A DNA stretch of 64,000 bases from Azoarcus_F sp048158365 (GTDB lineage: Bacteria; Pseudomonadota; Gammaproteobacteria; Burkholderiales; Rhodocyclaceae), in the NCBI GenBank assembly GCA_048158365.1, contig JBLLNL010000007.1, one strand, 5' to 3'. Below the pieces are notes generated by a model. It searched no databases. It saw only the letters and a list, made by a program, of their open reading frames with translations, and was not told where the DNA came from. Below are positions 11,381-20,612 of this stretch, piece by piece. Position 1 is the first letter of the stretch. Every line of letters starts with the position of its first letter. A program made the translations under genes and the position numbers.

Positions 11381-11968
11381 ATGAATGACAAGAGATGGCT
11401 GCCGTCATGGTTGATCGCCGTGGTCGCACTGTGCGCCACGTCGGTGGGCGCGTTGGACGGGGCGTCGGACGAGCGGGTGTTCGAGCTGTTGCGCGAAGGC
11501 GGAAACGTCGTGCTGGTGCGACATGCGACGACCGTCCCCGGCATCGGCGACCCGCCGGGCTTCGACCTTGCCGATTGCGCCACGCAGCGCAATCTGTCGG
11601 ATGCCGGTCGGGCCGCATCCCGGCGCCTCGGCAACCGGCTCCGGGATGCGGACGTGCCGATCGCCGCGGTCCGCTCGAGCGCGTGGTGCCGCTGCTTGGA
11701 AACCGCCACGCTCGCGTTCGCGCCCGATCTCCCGGTCGAGGTCTGGGCGCCGCTGAACTCCTTCTTCGCCGGCCAGGGCGATCGCGAAAGCCAGACCCGC
11801 GCGGCCCTGGCCGCGCTTCGTGATCTTCCGCCGCAGGCCAACTGGGTGTGGGTTACCCATCAGGTGAACATCACGGCGCTGACCGGGACTTCGGTCGCGA
11901 TGGGTGAAGTGCTGGTGACGCGACCGGCTGACGGCAGGCTACAGGTGCTGGCGCGCTGGCGCCCATGA
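11381..11968 (+). CDS. Periplasmic histidine phosphatase family protein
   Basis: A 195-residue protein with a signal peptide: positively charged start, hydrophobic stretch LIAVVALCATSVGA and probable cleavage near residue 24. The phosphatase motif LVRHATT follows, with the second catalytic arginine in SSAWCRCLETA and the late histidine in WVTHQVN. This matches branch-2-like histidine phosphatases. Its natural phosphoester is unknown. ATG 11381 was chosen because it creates the signal peptide; the same frame stays open upstream but without one. Confidence 0.85.
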   Translation: MNDKRWLPSWLIAVVALCATSVGALDGASDERVFELLREGGNVVLVRHATTVPGIGDPPGFDLADCATQRNLSDAGRAASRRLGNRLRDADVPIAAVRSSAWCRCLETATLAFAPDLPVEVWAPLNSFFAGQGDRESQTRAALAALRDLPPQANWVWVTHQVNITALTGTSVAMGEVLVTRPADGRLQVLARWRP

Positions 11969-11998
11969 CGGTCTGCGGGTCGAACGGACGTCGCCAAG

Positions 11999-12043
11999 AC
12001 CCATCCCCCTCCTGACTTCCGCCCTTGCGTGAAGGGGGAGGAA
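11999..12043. repeat. Half copy of the palindromic intergenic repeat, copy C
   Basis: ACCCATCCCCCTCCTGAC followed by CCCTTGCGTGAAGGGGGAGG resembles the right half of the repeats at 4688-4788 and 46028-46151, with an imperfect end palindrome. It lies between two convergent genes, where it might also act in transcript termination. Confidence 0.6.
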
Positions 12044-12118
12044 CCGCGCCGACACGGGCCTCTCACTGCGGTTTTCCGGTCATGACAGAAGTCAGGGGCT
12101 ATCGCACGGTCGAGCGTG

Positions 12119-12982
12119 TCAGACGTGGGTGTCCAGCCAGCCGAGCAGGCGATTCCAGCCGTCGGCAGCCTCCTCGGCCCGATAGCTCGGACGGTAGTCG
12201 GCGTGGAAAGCATGCGGGGCGTCCGGATAGAGCACGATGTCGCTCGGCTTGTCGGCGCGACGCAGTTCGTCGCGCATCATCTCCACGTCGGCGACCGGAA
12301 TGCCCTGGTCCTGTCCGCCGTACAGGCCCAGTACCGGCGCATGCAGTTCTGCCGCGATGTCGACCGGATGCTGCGGCTGAAGGTCGGTCGGCGCGCCGTC
12401 CAGGCGGCCATACCAGGCGACGCCCGCCCTGAGCCCCGGATTGTGCGCGGCATACAGCCACGTGATGCGGCCACCCCAGCAGAATCCGGTGATCGCCAGC
12501 CGGTTCGGATCTCCGCCGTTGGCCGCCGCCCAGGCCGCGGCCGCATCGAGATCGGCCATCACCTGGGCGTCCGGCACCTTGGACACGATGCCCTGCAGGA
12601 TCTCGCCGACACTTTCCATCGTCGCCGGGTCGCCCTGGCGAAAGAACAGTTGGGGCGCGAGCGCCAGATAACCCGCCTGGGCCAGGCGCCGACTGACGTC
12701 CTTGATGTATTCGTGCACGCCGAAGATCTCCTGCACCACCAGCACGACCGGCAGGTCGCCACCGCCTTCTGGCTTTGCGAAGTACACCGGCAGCGAGTCG
12801 CCGTCGACATCGATCGTGGTTTCGCCCGTCGTCAGCCCGGCAGTGTCGGTGGTGACGACCGATTGGGCCTGTACCGGCTGCACCGCCAGCGCGAAACCGG
12901 TCGCGGCAAGCGTCGCGACGAAGGCGCGACGGTCGAGTTTCGCCGCGGGCAGCAGGCTGTCGAATTCGGCGGTGGTGTTCAT
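12119..12982 (-). CDS. Dienelactone hydrolase family protein, Tat-exported
   Basis: A 287-residue alpha/beta hydrolase. The N-terminus has a twin-arginine-like signal (LDRRAFVATLAATGFALA, arginines at 18-19) ending in VQAQ. The nucleophile is the cysteine of GFCWGG (about 168), with the acid in LYGGQDQGIPV and the histidine in DAPHAFHADYR, the Cys-Asp-His triad of carboxymethylenebutenolidases. Exported members such as YghX-type proteins are common and rarely have a known substrate. It converges with the histidine phosphatase gene. Confidence 0.9.
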   Translation of the reverse strand: MNTTAEFDSLLPAAKLDRRAFVATLAATGFALAVQPVQAQSVVTTDTAGLTTGETTIDVDGDSLPVYFAKPEGGGDLPVVLVVQEIFGVHEYIKDVSRRLAQAGYLALAPQLFFRQGDPATMESVGEILQGIVSKVPDAQVMADLDAAAAWAAANGGDPNRLAITGFCWGGRITWLYAAHNPGLRAGVAWYGRLDGAPTDLQPQHPVDIAAELHAPVLGLYGGQDQGIPVADVEMMRDELRRADKPSDIVLYPDAPHAFHADYRPSYRAEEAADGWNRLLGWLDTHV

Positions 12983-13124
12983 GGCTAGGGTCTCCTGTAT
13001 TCTTGTAAGGGATTCGGGCTTAGTGTTTCGGGCGTGTATCGCACCCTGCGAATGATGCGCGCCTCTCGGCAGACTCGTGACCGTCGCCGATGTTCCCGTC
13101 GCCGCGATGTCCCGGGAGCCGATC

Positions 13125-13376
13125 TCAGCCCTCGGCCTTCAGTGTCTTGCGCAGACGAATGCCTTTTTTGCGCTGTTCGATCAGGATCTGCAGCTTCAAC
13201 TCGAGGCCGGCCCGTTTGTCGGTATCTGCCTCGTCGTCGAGCTGCCGCTGAAGCGCCTGCTGCTGCGCCTTCATCTGCCTCAGCAGGTTCTTGAGCTTGT
13301 CGCGCTTCTCGTGCTGACGCCGACGGTCGGCCGACAGCAGGTCTCCGAGCCTGTCGATGAGTTTAGTGATCTTCAT
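13125..13376 (-). CDS. Small coiled-coil protein
   Basis: An 83-residue, highly charged protein (MKITKLIDRLGDLLSADRRR and onward) that is almost entirely predicted helix, with heptad-like leucines in the middle (LKNLLRQMKAQQQALQRQL). ATG 13376 lies just inside the upstream Na/Pi cotransporter gene and gives a 14-base overlap, suggesting coupling. I do not recognise a named family. The location suggests an accessory protein of the transporter, which is inference. Confidence 0.7.
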   Translation of the reverse strand: MKITKLIDRLGDLLSADRRRQHEKRDKLKNLLRQMKAQQQALQRQLDDEADTDKRAGLELKLQILIEQRKKGIRLRKTLKAEG

Positions 13377-15198
13377 GGGGGCTGACCTCGGGGTGTGTGC
13401 GCTGTTGTCCGGATGCGGCGAGCAGCGCGGCGATCTCGTGATTCTCCAGACGCAGTGCGCGGTCGATCTCGTGGCCAAGCCTTTCGAACGGCATGAACAC
13501 GACCTTGGCCATCGCCAACAGATTGCTCGCGATATCGTGTGCATAGGCATTGTCGTTCATCAGCGAAGTGGCGGTTTCGGCACTGATGCGCTTCTCCCGG
13601 ATCAAGCTGTCCAGCGTGCCATTGCCGACGATGTCATGGGTCTCAAGACCGGCGCGCAGGACGTCCAGTGTCAGCGTCGGATTGGCATCCGGGTCGATGG
13701 ACAATTTGTGCAGTTCGTTCAGCAACAACGCCAGATTCTGGCGGATTGCGACATATTCCCGGCGCAGGTGCGGGTTGGGCGACATCAGGAAGCGGACCAG
13801 ATTCTTCTGCAAGTGCTTGAGGTCCTTCAGCGCCTCGACCAGTTGCTGGCTGGCCGCGCGCAGGATGAAGGCCTGGCGGGACTGCACTTCGTTCGTCCGG
13901 GTGCGGGCGAGAAAGTCCAGAATGCTGCCGTGCAGGGGTTTCACGCGCCGCTGATAGTAGTCGTCCACGTCGATCGACCTGACCCGCTCCGGCGGGTTGG
14001 CCAGCCCTTCGAGCGACTCGCCCTTGCGAAGGCGACCCGGGTCGATATGCAGGACCAGGGCCATGATGTCGAAGACGTTGCCGAACAAATGCCGTATCTC
14101 CTTGCGGGCGGCTTCCAGCGCGGCGTCGGGCATCTCGATCATCGAATCGTTGATGAACTGGGGACTGGAGACTTTACGCGGCTTCGGTTTCAGATATGTT
14201 TCAAGCAGCCGGACCAGTCGCTCGGTGAACGGCATCACCAGAAGGATGCCGGCCATGTTGAACAGCGAGTGGAACAGCGCGAGCTTGAGCGTGTGATCGT
14301 CTGCCGCGATGCCCAGCCAGGCGCTGCCGACCTCGACCGCCTGTTCGAACTGGCCGATGAAGAACAATGCGACGAGTCCGGTGGTGACATTGAAGATCAG
14401 ATGCGCGGCCGCGAGCCGCCTGCCTTCGATGTTCGCGCTGATCGAGCCGATCAGCGCCGTGATCGTCGTGCCGACGTTGGCTCCGATCGACAGCGCGAGC
14501 GCGTTCTCGTAGGTGATCTGCTGTGCTGCGAGCGCGGTGATGATCAGCACCATGGTCGCGTGACTGGACTGCATCACCACCGTCGCGAACATGCCGATCA
14601 GGGTGAACAGCAGCAGACCCTTCAGGCCCGACACTGCGTACTCGGCGAGGTCGATGGTCTGGCCGAAGGTCTCGAACCCGGTCTTCATGTAGTGAATGCC
14701 GAGGAACAGGAAACCGAGGCCGGCCAGCACGTATCCGACGCCCTTCAGCGATTTCGAGCTGTTGAACATCAGCACGACGCCGAACACCAGCATCGGCATC
14801 GCGTATGCGGCGATGTCCACCTTCAGGCCGAAACCGGCGACCAGCCACGCACCCGTGGTCGACCCGAGGTTGGCGCCGAAGATGATGCCGATGCCCTGCG
14901 CCAGTCCGAGCAGACCGGCGCTCAGGAACGAGATCGTGATCACCGACACCAGCGAGCTCGACTGCATCAAGGTCGTGGATACGACGCCGAACAGGAAACT
15001 CTTCCACAGCCGGTCGGTGGTCCGCTGCAGCAGGCGTTCGAGGGTGCCGCCGGTGAAGGCCTTGAAGCCCTCCTCCAGAGACATCATTCCGAACAGAAAG
15101 ATCGCGACGCCGGCTACGATCTCCTTGAAGTCGGCGCTGACCCAGAAGCCGTAGCTCAGCAGCAGGAACGCGGTGGCGAGCAGCAGGATTCTCGACAT
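13363..15198 (-). CDS. Na/Pi cotransporter family protein with PhoU-like domain
   Basis: A 611-residue membrane protein. The N-terminal half contains two inverted Na/Pi-cotransporter repeats, each with a QSS motif (MQSSSLVSVITISF and MQSSHATMVLIITAL) and a GANLGST/GANVGTT glycine-rich turn. The C-terminal third (about 380-600) is helical and PhoU-like. It probably moves phosphate with sodium, or senses phosphate. The gene is followed, with overlap, by the small coiled-coil protein. Confidence 0.92.
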   Translation of the reverse strand: MSRILLLATAFLLLSYGFWVSADFKEIVAGVAIFLFGMMSLEEGFKAFTGGTLERLLQRTTDRLWKSFLFGVVSTTLMQSSSLVSVITISFLSAGLLGLAQGIGIIFGANLGSTTGAWLVAGFGLKVDIAAYAMPMLVFGVVLMFNSSKSLKGVGYVLAGLGFLFLGIHYMKTGFETFGQTIDLAEYAVSGLKGLLLFTLIGMFATVVMQSSHATMVLIITALAAQQITYENALALSIGANVGTTITALIGSISANIEGRRLAAAHLIFNVTTGLVALFFIGQFEQAVEVGSAWLGIAADDHTLKLALFHSLFNMAGILLVMPFTERLVRLLETYLKPKPRKVSSPQFINDSMIEMPDAALEAARKEIRHLFGNVFDIMALVLHIDPGRLRKGESLEGLANPPERVRSIDVDDYYQRRVKPLHGSILDFLARTRTNEVQSRQAFILRAASQQLVEALKDLKHLQKNLVRFLMSPNPHLRREYVAIRQNLALLLNELHKLSIDPDANPTLTLDVLRAGLETHDIVGNGTLDSLIREKRISAETATSLMNDNAYAHDIASNLLAMAKVVFMPFERLGHEIDRALRLENHEIAALLAASGQQRTHPEVSPHEDH

Positions 15199-15306
15199 AC
15201 GAGTGGAAAGCCTCCTTCGATGCGCTCATCTCACTGTAGGGATGTGTCTGCGAGCGTTCTGATGGCATCATGGGCGAACACACACCATGAAACAAGGAGC
15301 GCGTGG

Positions 15307-15888
15307 ATGACACTACCGCAGATCAGTCGATTCCCGGTTCCGGCGCTGGACAGGCTGCCGGACGATGTCCGCGACAAGATCCTCGCGGTGCAGGAGAAGA
15401 ACGGCTTCGTGCCGAACGTGTTCCTGGCGCTGGCGCATCGCCCGGAGGAGTTTCGCGCGTTCTTCGCGTATCACGATGCGTTGATGGAGAAGAACGAGGG
15501 CCTCACCAAGGCCGAACGGGAGATGATCGTCGTCGCGACCTCGGGGGCGAACGACTGCCTGTATTGCGTGGTCGCGCATGGTGCGATCCTGCGGGTGCGT
15601 GCGAAGAATCCGCGCGTGGCGGACCAGGTCGCGACGAACTACCGCAAGGCCGAGGTCACGCCGCGCCAGCGCGCGATGCTGGACTTCGCGATGAAGGTCG
15701 CGTTGCGCGCGGCCGAGGTCGAGGAGGCCGACTACGCGCGGCTGCGCGAGCACGGCTTCTCGGACGACGACGCGTGGGACATCGGTGCGATCGCGGCCTT
15801 TTTCGCGATGAGCAACCGGCTGGCCAACATGAGCAGCATGCGTCCGAACGAGGAGTTCTACCTGATGGGCCGGCTGCCCAAGACCTGA
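15307..15888 (+). CDS. Peroxidase-related (AhpD-like carboxymuconolactone decarboxylase fold) protein
   Basis: A 193-residue helical protein with the AhpD-type CxxC site CLYCVVAHG (C84, C87, H91), matching the uncharacterised peroxidase-related enzyme family. It starts ISRFPVPALDRLPDDVRDKI, typical of that family. ATG 15307 follows AAGGAG. It likely reduces hydroperoxides through a redox-active cysteine pair; reductant and substrate are unknown. A much longer open frame runs into it from the opposite-strand transporter gene and was rejected. Confidence 0.9.
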   Translation: MTLPQISRFPVPALDRLPDDVRDKILAVQEKNGFVPNVFLALAHRPEEFRAFFAYHDALMEKNEGLTKAEREMIVVATSGANDCLYCVVAHGAILRVRAKNPRVADQVATNYRKAEVTPRQRAMLDFAMKVALRAAEVEEADYARLREHGFSDDDAWDIGAIAAFFAMSNRLANMSSMRPNEEFYLMGRLPKT

Positions 15889-15930
15889 GGCCGGCGCGCC
15901 CGCATCGCCCGCCGCGCCTTAGTGGGCGGG

Positions 15931-16479
15931 TCAGCGTGCCAGCAGGATGCGTCCCGCGCGGCGGCGCCCGCCGAGCTGGCCGAGCATGCCCTCGCCCGCA
16001 TTCGCATGGCAGATCGCACAGGCCAGTGCGTCGGCGGCGTCCGCGCTGGGATTGCCCTCCAGCGTCAGCAGGCGCTGCACCATGTGCTGGACCTGCACCT
16101 TGTCGGCCTTGCCGTAGCCGACCACCGCCTGCTTGACCTGCAGCGCGGTGTACTCGTGCACCGGCAGGTCGCAGGACACCGCCCCGCAGATCACCGCGCC
16201 GCGCGCCTGGCCGAGCAGCAGCGTGGATTGCGGATTGACGTTGACGAACACCTTTTCGACGGCGACCTGATCGGGCCGGTAGGTCTCGATGACCTCGCGG
16301 ACGCCGTCGAGCAGCGTCTTCAGACGGCCGGGCAATTCGCCGTCCCGGGTTTTGATACAGCCGCTCGCGACGTAGCGGACCTGGCTGCCGAGCCTGTCGA
16401 TCAGGCCGAAGCCGGTGATTCTGAGGCCCGGGTCGAGCCCGAGTATGCGGGTGGTGACGATGGTGCTCGCGGTCGGCAT
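15931..16479 (-). CDS. ruvC: Crossover junction endodeoxyribonuclease RuvC
   Basis: A 182-residue Holliday junction resolvase. The first catalytic aspartate is in RILGLDPGLRITGFG, the glutamate in VAVEKVFVNVNPQS, and the C-terminal acidic pair in NPSADAADALACAICH. It acts with RuvAB at Holliday junctions. In this genome it lies about 20 kb from ruvA and ruvB, close to yebC but separated from it by an EamA transporter gene. Confidence 0.96.
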   Translation of the reverse strand: MPTASTIVTTRILGLDPGLRITGFGLIDRLGSQVRYVASGCIKTRDGELPGRLKTLLDGVREVIETYRPDQVAVEKVFVNVNPQSTLLLGQARGAVICGAVSCDLPVHEYTALQVKQAVVGYGKADKVQVQHMVQRLLTLEGNPSADAADALACAICHANAGEGMLGQLGGRRRAGRILLAR

Positions 16480-16494
16480 GCCTGGATTGTATGC

Positions 16495-17370
16495 CTACTT
16501 GCGCGCCAGCCAGACGCCCACGACTGCGATCGCCATGCCGACCAGCGCGAAGCCGGTCAGCGTTTCGCCGAACAGCAACCACGCGAGCAGCGCGGTCGTC
16601 GGCGGGGTCAGGTAGAACAGGCTGGCGACATTGACCGCGCTGCCGCTGCGGATCAGCAGATTGAGCAGGCTGATCGCGCCCAGCGACAGCACCACGACCA
16701 GCCACAGCAGCGCGAAGATGAACTCGCCGCTCCACTCGACCCGCATGGTCTCGGTCTGCGACGCGATCGCCAGCGTCAGCACCAGCGAGGGCACGAACTG
16801 GATGACCGAACCGGTGCGCAGGTCGAAGCGCGGGCAGAAGCGCTTCTGATACAGCGTGCCGAGCGTGATCGCGAGCAGCGCGACGATCGCGGGCACGATC
16901 ATCACGCCGACCTCGGCGAACGATGCGCCGTCCTGGCCGCTCTTGGAGCCGACCACCAGCGCGACACCGATGAAGCCGAGGCCCAGGCCGATCCACTGCG
17001 GCCGGCTGACACGTTCATGCAGCAGCCAGCCGGCGCCGAGCGCGGTCAGCAGCGGCTGCATGCCGACGACCAGCGCCGCGACGCCGGCCGGCAGTCCGAA
17101 ATGGATCGCGACGAACACGCCACCGAGGTAGAAGGCCTGCACCAGCAGGCCGGTCACGCCGATATGGAAGACCTGTTGCCAGCTGTTCGGCCACGGCGCG
17201 CGCATCGCGACTGCGATCACGGTCATCAGCGCGATCACGAGCGCATAGCGGATGGACAGGAAGGTCAGCGGTTCGACGAAGGGCAGACCGAACTTGGCAC
17301 CGAGAAAACCGGTGCTCCACAACAGCACGAACAGGAACGGCATCGCGGAGCGGAGGGCGGGTCGGGTCAT
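16495..17370 (-). CDS. EamA/DMT-type transporter
   Basis: A 291-residue inner-membrane protein with about ten hydrophobic segments in two EamA repeats. Signatures include LLWSTGFLGAKFGLPF at the N-terminus and YLTPPTTALLAWLLFGE in the second repeat. Such permeases export amino acids or other metabolites. ATG 17370 is used; an upstream TTG would place the start next to the yebC terminator hairpin. It lies between yebC and ruvC on the same strand. The substrate is unknown. Confidence 0.88.
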   Translation of the reverse strand: MTRPALRSAMPFLFVLLWSTGFLGAKFGLPFVEPLTFLSIRYALVIALMTVIAVAMRAPWPNSWQQVFHIGVTGLLVQAFYLGGVFVAIHFGLPAGVAALVVGMQPLLTALGAGWLLHERVSRPQWIGLGLGFIGVALVVGSKSGQDGASFAEVGVMIVPAIVALLAITLGTLYQKRFCPRFDLRTGSVIQFVPSLVLTLAIASQTETMRVEWSGEFIFALLWLVVVLSLGAISLLNLLIRSGSAVNVASLFYLTPPTTALLAWLLFGETLTGFALVGMAIAVVGVWLARK

Positions 17371-17401
17371 GGCAGAGGGCGTGCGAGCCGGGTTCAAAAC
17401 A

Positions 17402-17430
17402 GAACAGCGGTGCAGCTGGCACCGCTGTTC
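17402..17430 (-). terminator. Hairpin downstream of yebC
   Basis: The arms GAACAGCGGTGC (17402-17413) and GCACCGCTGTTC (17419-17430) are perfect inverted copies, followed on the minus strand by TGTTTT. This fits an intrinsic terminator between yebC and the EamA gene. Confidence 0.6.
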
Positions 17431-17464
17431 AGAAAAAAGGGGCGGTTCGAGGATCGGGCGATCG

Positions 17465-18190
17465 TCAGTCGTCGAAGACCGCGGACGTATAGACTTCCTG
17501 CACGTCGTCCAGGCTCTCCAGCGCGTCCAGCAGTTTCTGCATCCTGGCCGCGTCGTCGCCGGTCAGCTCGGTTTCGTTCTGAGGCTTCATCGTGACTTCC
17601 CCGAACTCGGCCTTGAATCCGGCGTTCTCGAGCGTCTCCTTGACCGCGGAGTAATCGTTGGGCGCGGTTATCACCTCGATCGATCCGTCCTCGTTGCCGA
17701 CCACGTCCTCGGCGCCAGCCTCAAGTGCCGCTTCCATCAGCGCGTTCTCGTCGGTACCGGGTGCGAACATCAGCTGGCCGCAGTGGGTGAACTGGAACGC
17801 CACGCAGCCGTCGGTGCCCATGTTGCCGCCATACTTGGAGAACGCGTGGCGTACGTCGGCCACGGTGCGGGTCTTGTTGTCGGTGAGGCAGTCGACCATC
17901 ACCGCCGCGCCGCCGATGCCGTAGCCTTCGTAGCGGGCTTCCTCGTAACTGACGCCTTCGAGCTCGCCGGTGCCGCGCTTGATCGCGCGTTCGATGTTCT
18001 CGCCCGGCATGTTCTCGCCCTTGGCGTTGTCGATCGCGAGTCGCAGGCGCGGATTGAAGTTGGGATCCCCGCCCCCCATGCGCGCGGCGACCGTGATCTC
18101 CTTGATCAGCTTCGTGAAGACCTTGCCGCGCTTGGCATCCTGACGCCCCTTGCGGTGCTGGATGTTGGCCCATTTGGAGTGACCCGCCAT
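17465..18190 (-). CDS. yebC: YebC/PmpR/TACO1 family regulator
   Basis: A 241-residue protein with the unmistakable N-terminus AGHSKWANIQHRKGRQDAKR and the downstream GGDPNFNPRLR. YebC proteins have been described both as DNA-binding regulators (PmpR) and as translation factors that help ribosomes through proline stretches. In many proteobacteria yebC precedes ruvC; here an EamA gene is inserted. A TATAAT box lies 38 bases upstream of the start. Confidence 0.95.
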   Translation of the reverse strand: MAGHSKWANIQHRKGRQDAKRGKVFTKLIKEITVAARMGGGDPNFNPRLRLAIDNAKGENMPGENIERAIKRGTGELEGVSYEEARYEGYGIGGAAVMVDCLTDNKTRTVADVRHAFSKYGGNMGTDGCVAFQFTHCGQLMFAPGTDENALMEAALEAGAEDVVGNEDGSIEVITAPNDYSAVKETLENAGFKAEFGEVTMKPQNETELTGDDAARMQKLLDALESLDDVQEVYTSAVFDD

Positions 18191-18227
18191 AGATTCCTCG
18201 AGACTGCCGGTGATGTGTGAAGCGCGA

Positions 18228-18233
18228 ATTATA
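18228..18233 (-). promoter_or_regulatory. Probable -10 box of yebC
   Basis: The minus strand reads TATAAT at 18233-18228, a consensus -10 hexamer 38 bases before the yebC ATG. No good -35 element was found at the usual spacing. Confidence 0.35.
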
Positions 18234-18341
18234 CCGCGCGCGCCATGACCGGGGCCGCCCGACCTCGCGACCCTTCGACAGTGTCATTTTCCATCGGTTT
18301 GGTGTATCAATGGACTTGTAACGACGTCCCGTGAGCCACGC

Positions 18342-19004
18342 ATGCCGAATCGCCTCGTCCTGTCTTTGTTTCTGTGCTTCATGGCCCTTGCGGGGGGCGC
18401 GCATGCTCAGGTGCGCATGACCTTCGACGGTTGTCTCGATTCGAACGGCGTGCAGGTGCCGTCGGTGCTGGACGAGACGCTGGCCCGGACCTTCGACACG
18501 CGCATCGAGGGCGGTCGGCCGGTGATCCGCTACAACCCGGACCTGCTGCCGGACATGGCGCCCAAGGTCAGGCTGTTCTTTTATGCGCACGAATGTGCGC
18601 GTGTGAATCTGGGAATGGCGCCGGCCGCGCCGCGCATGCTCGCCGATGCGCGCGAGGCTGACTGCTGGGGGCTGGTCACGCTGATCCGCTCCAGGCTGCT
18701 CGACGACCGTGACGTACCGGCGATGCTGCCCGACATGCGTTTCGCGATCGAGGACTGGTCGCTGCTGCCCGGGCCGCCGCGCGGCTTCGAGTGGTATCTG
18801 CCGGCCTGCATGCGCGAATATGCCGACCGGCCCTCACTCGCGCATCCGCCGTCCGGCCAGGACGACTGGAACACCTGTGCGCGTCGTTGCGCCGACACGC
18901 TGTACCAGTGTCAGCAGCAGACCTGCCGCGGACCGGCCTGCGAACCCTGCGTACAGACCTATGAACAATGCGTGAACAGCTGTTTCGCGCGCTTTCCCCG
19001 ATGA
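18342..19004 (+). CDS. Secreted cysteine-rich protein with degenerate metallopeptidase-like motif
   Basis: A 220-residue protein with a clear signal peptide (RLVLSLFLCFMALAGGAHA, cleavage near residue 22). The core contains FFYAHECARVNLG and later AREADCWGL. In related exported proteins this region reads HECAH with an acidic third ligand, so the second zinc histidine appears to be replaced by arginine here. The C-terminal 45 residues hold eight cysteines in CxxxC-like spacing (CARRCADTLYQCQQQTC, CEPC, CVNSC). Probably periplasmic and disulfide-rich; no enzymatic function is claimed. Confidence 0.75.
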   Translation: MPNRLVLSLFLCFMALAGGAHAQVRMTFDGCLDSNGVQVPSVLDETLARTFDTRIEGGRPVIRYNPDLLPDMAPKVRLFFYAHECARVNLGMAPAAPRMLADAREADCWGLVTLIRSRLLDDRDVPAMLPDMRFAIEDWSLLPGPPRGFEWYLPACMREYADRPSLAHPPSGQDDWNTCARRCADTLYQCQQQTCRGPACEPCVQTYEQCVNSCFARFPR

Positions 19005-19061
19005 CCGGAGCCGCGTATCCCGAAGCCGCGTCGATCCGTCATCCATCCGAGGTGCTCAATC

Positions 19062-20600
19062 GTGACTGAACCCTTGCTGATTGCGCGCACGCGCGACACC
19101 GAATGCCAGTTGTTGTCCAGGCTGGCCAATCGACATGGACTGATCACCGGCGCGACCGGCACCGGCAAGACGGTCACGCTGCAGAAGATGGCCGAAGCCT
19201 TCGTCGGGATCGGCGTGCCGGTGTTCGTCGCCGACGTGAAGGGCGATCTGTCCGGCATCGGCGCGCCGGGCGTCGCGTCGGAGCGGCTGATGAGCCGTCT
19301 CGACGCGATCGGCATCACCGAGTTCGAGCCGGTCGCCAACACCGTGGTGTTCTGGGACGTGTTCGCCGAGAAGGGTCATCCGGTGCGCGCGACGATCTCG
19401 GACATGGGTCCGCTGCTGCTCGGCCGCCTGCTCAATCTGAACGACACGCAGGCCGGCGTGCTGCAGCTGGTGTTCAAGATCGCCGACGACAACGGCTTGC
19501 TGCTGCTCGATCTGAAGGATCTGCGCGCGATGATCCAGTACGTGGGCGAGAACGCACGCAGTTTCACGACCGAGTACGGCAACGTCTCGATCGCCTCGAT
19601 CGGTGCGATCCAGCGCGGACTGCTGAATCTCGAGCAGCAGGGGGGCGATCTCTTCTTCGGCGAACCGATGCTGGATCTGGCCGACCTGATCCAGACCGAT
19701 GCCAACGGGCGCGGCGTCGTGAACATCCTGTCAGCGGAAAAGCTGTACAACTCGCCCCAGCTCTACTCCACCTTCCTGCTGTGGATGCTGGCCGAACTGT
19801 TCGAGCAGTTGCCCGAGATCGGCGACCCGGACAAGCCGAAACTGGTGTTCTTCTTCGACGAGGCGCACCTGCTGTTCAAGGATGCGCCCAAGGCGCTGGT
19901 CGAGAAGATCGAGCGCGTGGTCCGGCTGATCCGCTCCAAGGGCGTCGGCGTGTATTTCGTGACGCAGAGCCCGCTGGATGTGCCCGAGAGCGTGCTCGGC
20001 CAGCTCGGCAACCGGGTTCAGCATGCGTTGCGCGCGTTCACGCCGCGTGACCAGCGCGCGGTCAAGAGCGCGGCCGACACGATGCGCGCCAATCCGGCCT
20101 TCAATGCGGCCGACGTGATCACCGAGCTGGGCGTGGGCGAGGCGCTGGTGTCGTTCCTGGACGAGAAGGGGCGACCGAGCGTCGTCGAACGCACGTCCAT
20201 CATCGCGCCCGGATCGCGCCTGGGCCCGATGACCGAGGCCGAGCGCTTCGCCGCGATCCGGTCATCCGTGCTGTACGGCCATTACGAGCAGGTGGTCGAT
20301 CGCGAATCGGCCTACGAACTGCTGCGGGCGCAGGCCGAGAGCGCCGCGCAGCGCGCGGCCGAGGCGGCGTTCGAAGCCGCGGCGGAGAAGGCGGCCCGGA
20401 GCACGGCGTCGACCACGCCGCAACAGGGCGGCAACGTACTGTCCGACGTGCTGTTCGGCTCCACCGGCCCGCGCGGCGGCCGTCGTGACGGTCTTGCACA
20501 GGTCGCCGCGAAGACCGTGACCCGGACCATCGGCAGCTCGATCGGGCGTCAGATCGCGCGCGGCATCCTCGGCTCGCTGCTCGGAGGCGCCAAGCGCTGA
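19062..20600 (+). CDS. HerA-like ATPase of the YjgR/DUF853 family
   Basis: A 512-residue ATPase with Walker A GATGTGKT at residues 30-37 and Walker B LVFFFDEAHLLF near 265, followed by the conserved IRSKGVGVYFVTQSPLDVPE. A low-complexity alanine-rich stretch is followed by a glycine-rich tail (IGSSIGRQIARGILGSLLGG). The family is related to HerA DNA translocases, but its cellular role is not established. It converges with metF 12 bases away. Confidence 0.92.
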   Translation: MTEPLLIARTRDTECQLLSRLANRHGLITGATGTGKTVTLQKMAEAFVGIGVPVFVADVKGDLSGIGAPGVASERLMSRLDAIGITEFEPVANTVVFWDVFAEKGHPVRATISDMGPLLLGRLLNLNDTQAGVLQLVFKIADDNGLLLLDLKDLRAMIQYVGENARSFTTEYGNVSIASIGAIQRGLLNLEQQGGDLFFGEPMLDLADLIQTDANGRGVVNILSAEKLYNSPQLYSTFLLWMLAELFEQLPEIGDPDKPKLVFFFDEAHLLFKDAPKALVEKIERVVRLIRSKGVGVYFVTQSPLDVPESVLGQLGNRVQHALRAFTPRDQRAVKSAADTMRANPAFNAADVITELGVGEALVSFLDEKGRPSVVERTSIIAPGSRLGPMTEAERFAAIRSSVLYGHYEQVVDRESAYELLRAQAESAAQRAAEAAFEAAAEKAARSTASTTPQQGGNVLSDVLFGSTGPRGGRRDGLAQVAAKTVTRTIGSSIGRQIARGILGSLLGGAKR

Positions 20601-20612
20601 GCGCCCGACCGC

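Noticed and set aside
13357..15888. An 843-codon open frame on the plus strand
   Set aside because: It runs antisense to the Na/Pi cotransporter gene, whose sequence is clearly the coding one, and only its last 193 codons (the peroxidase-related protein) are real.
15922..17595. A 557-codon plus-strand frame
   Set aside because: It lies opposite ruvC and the EamA gene and reads as a histidine/arginine/glutamine-rich low-complexity shadow.
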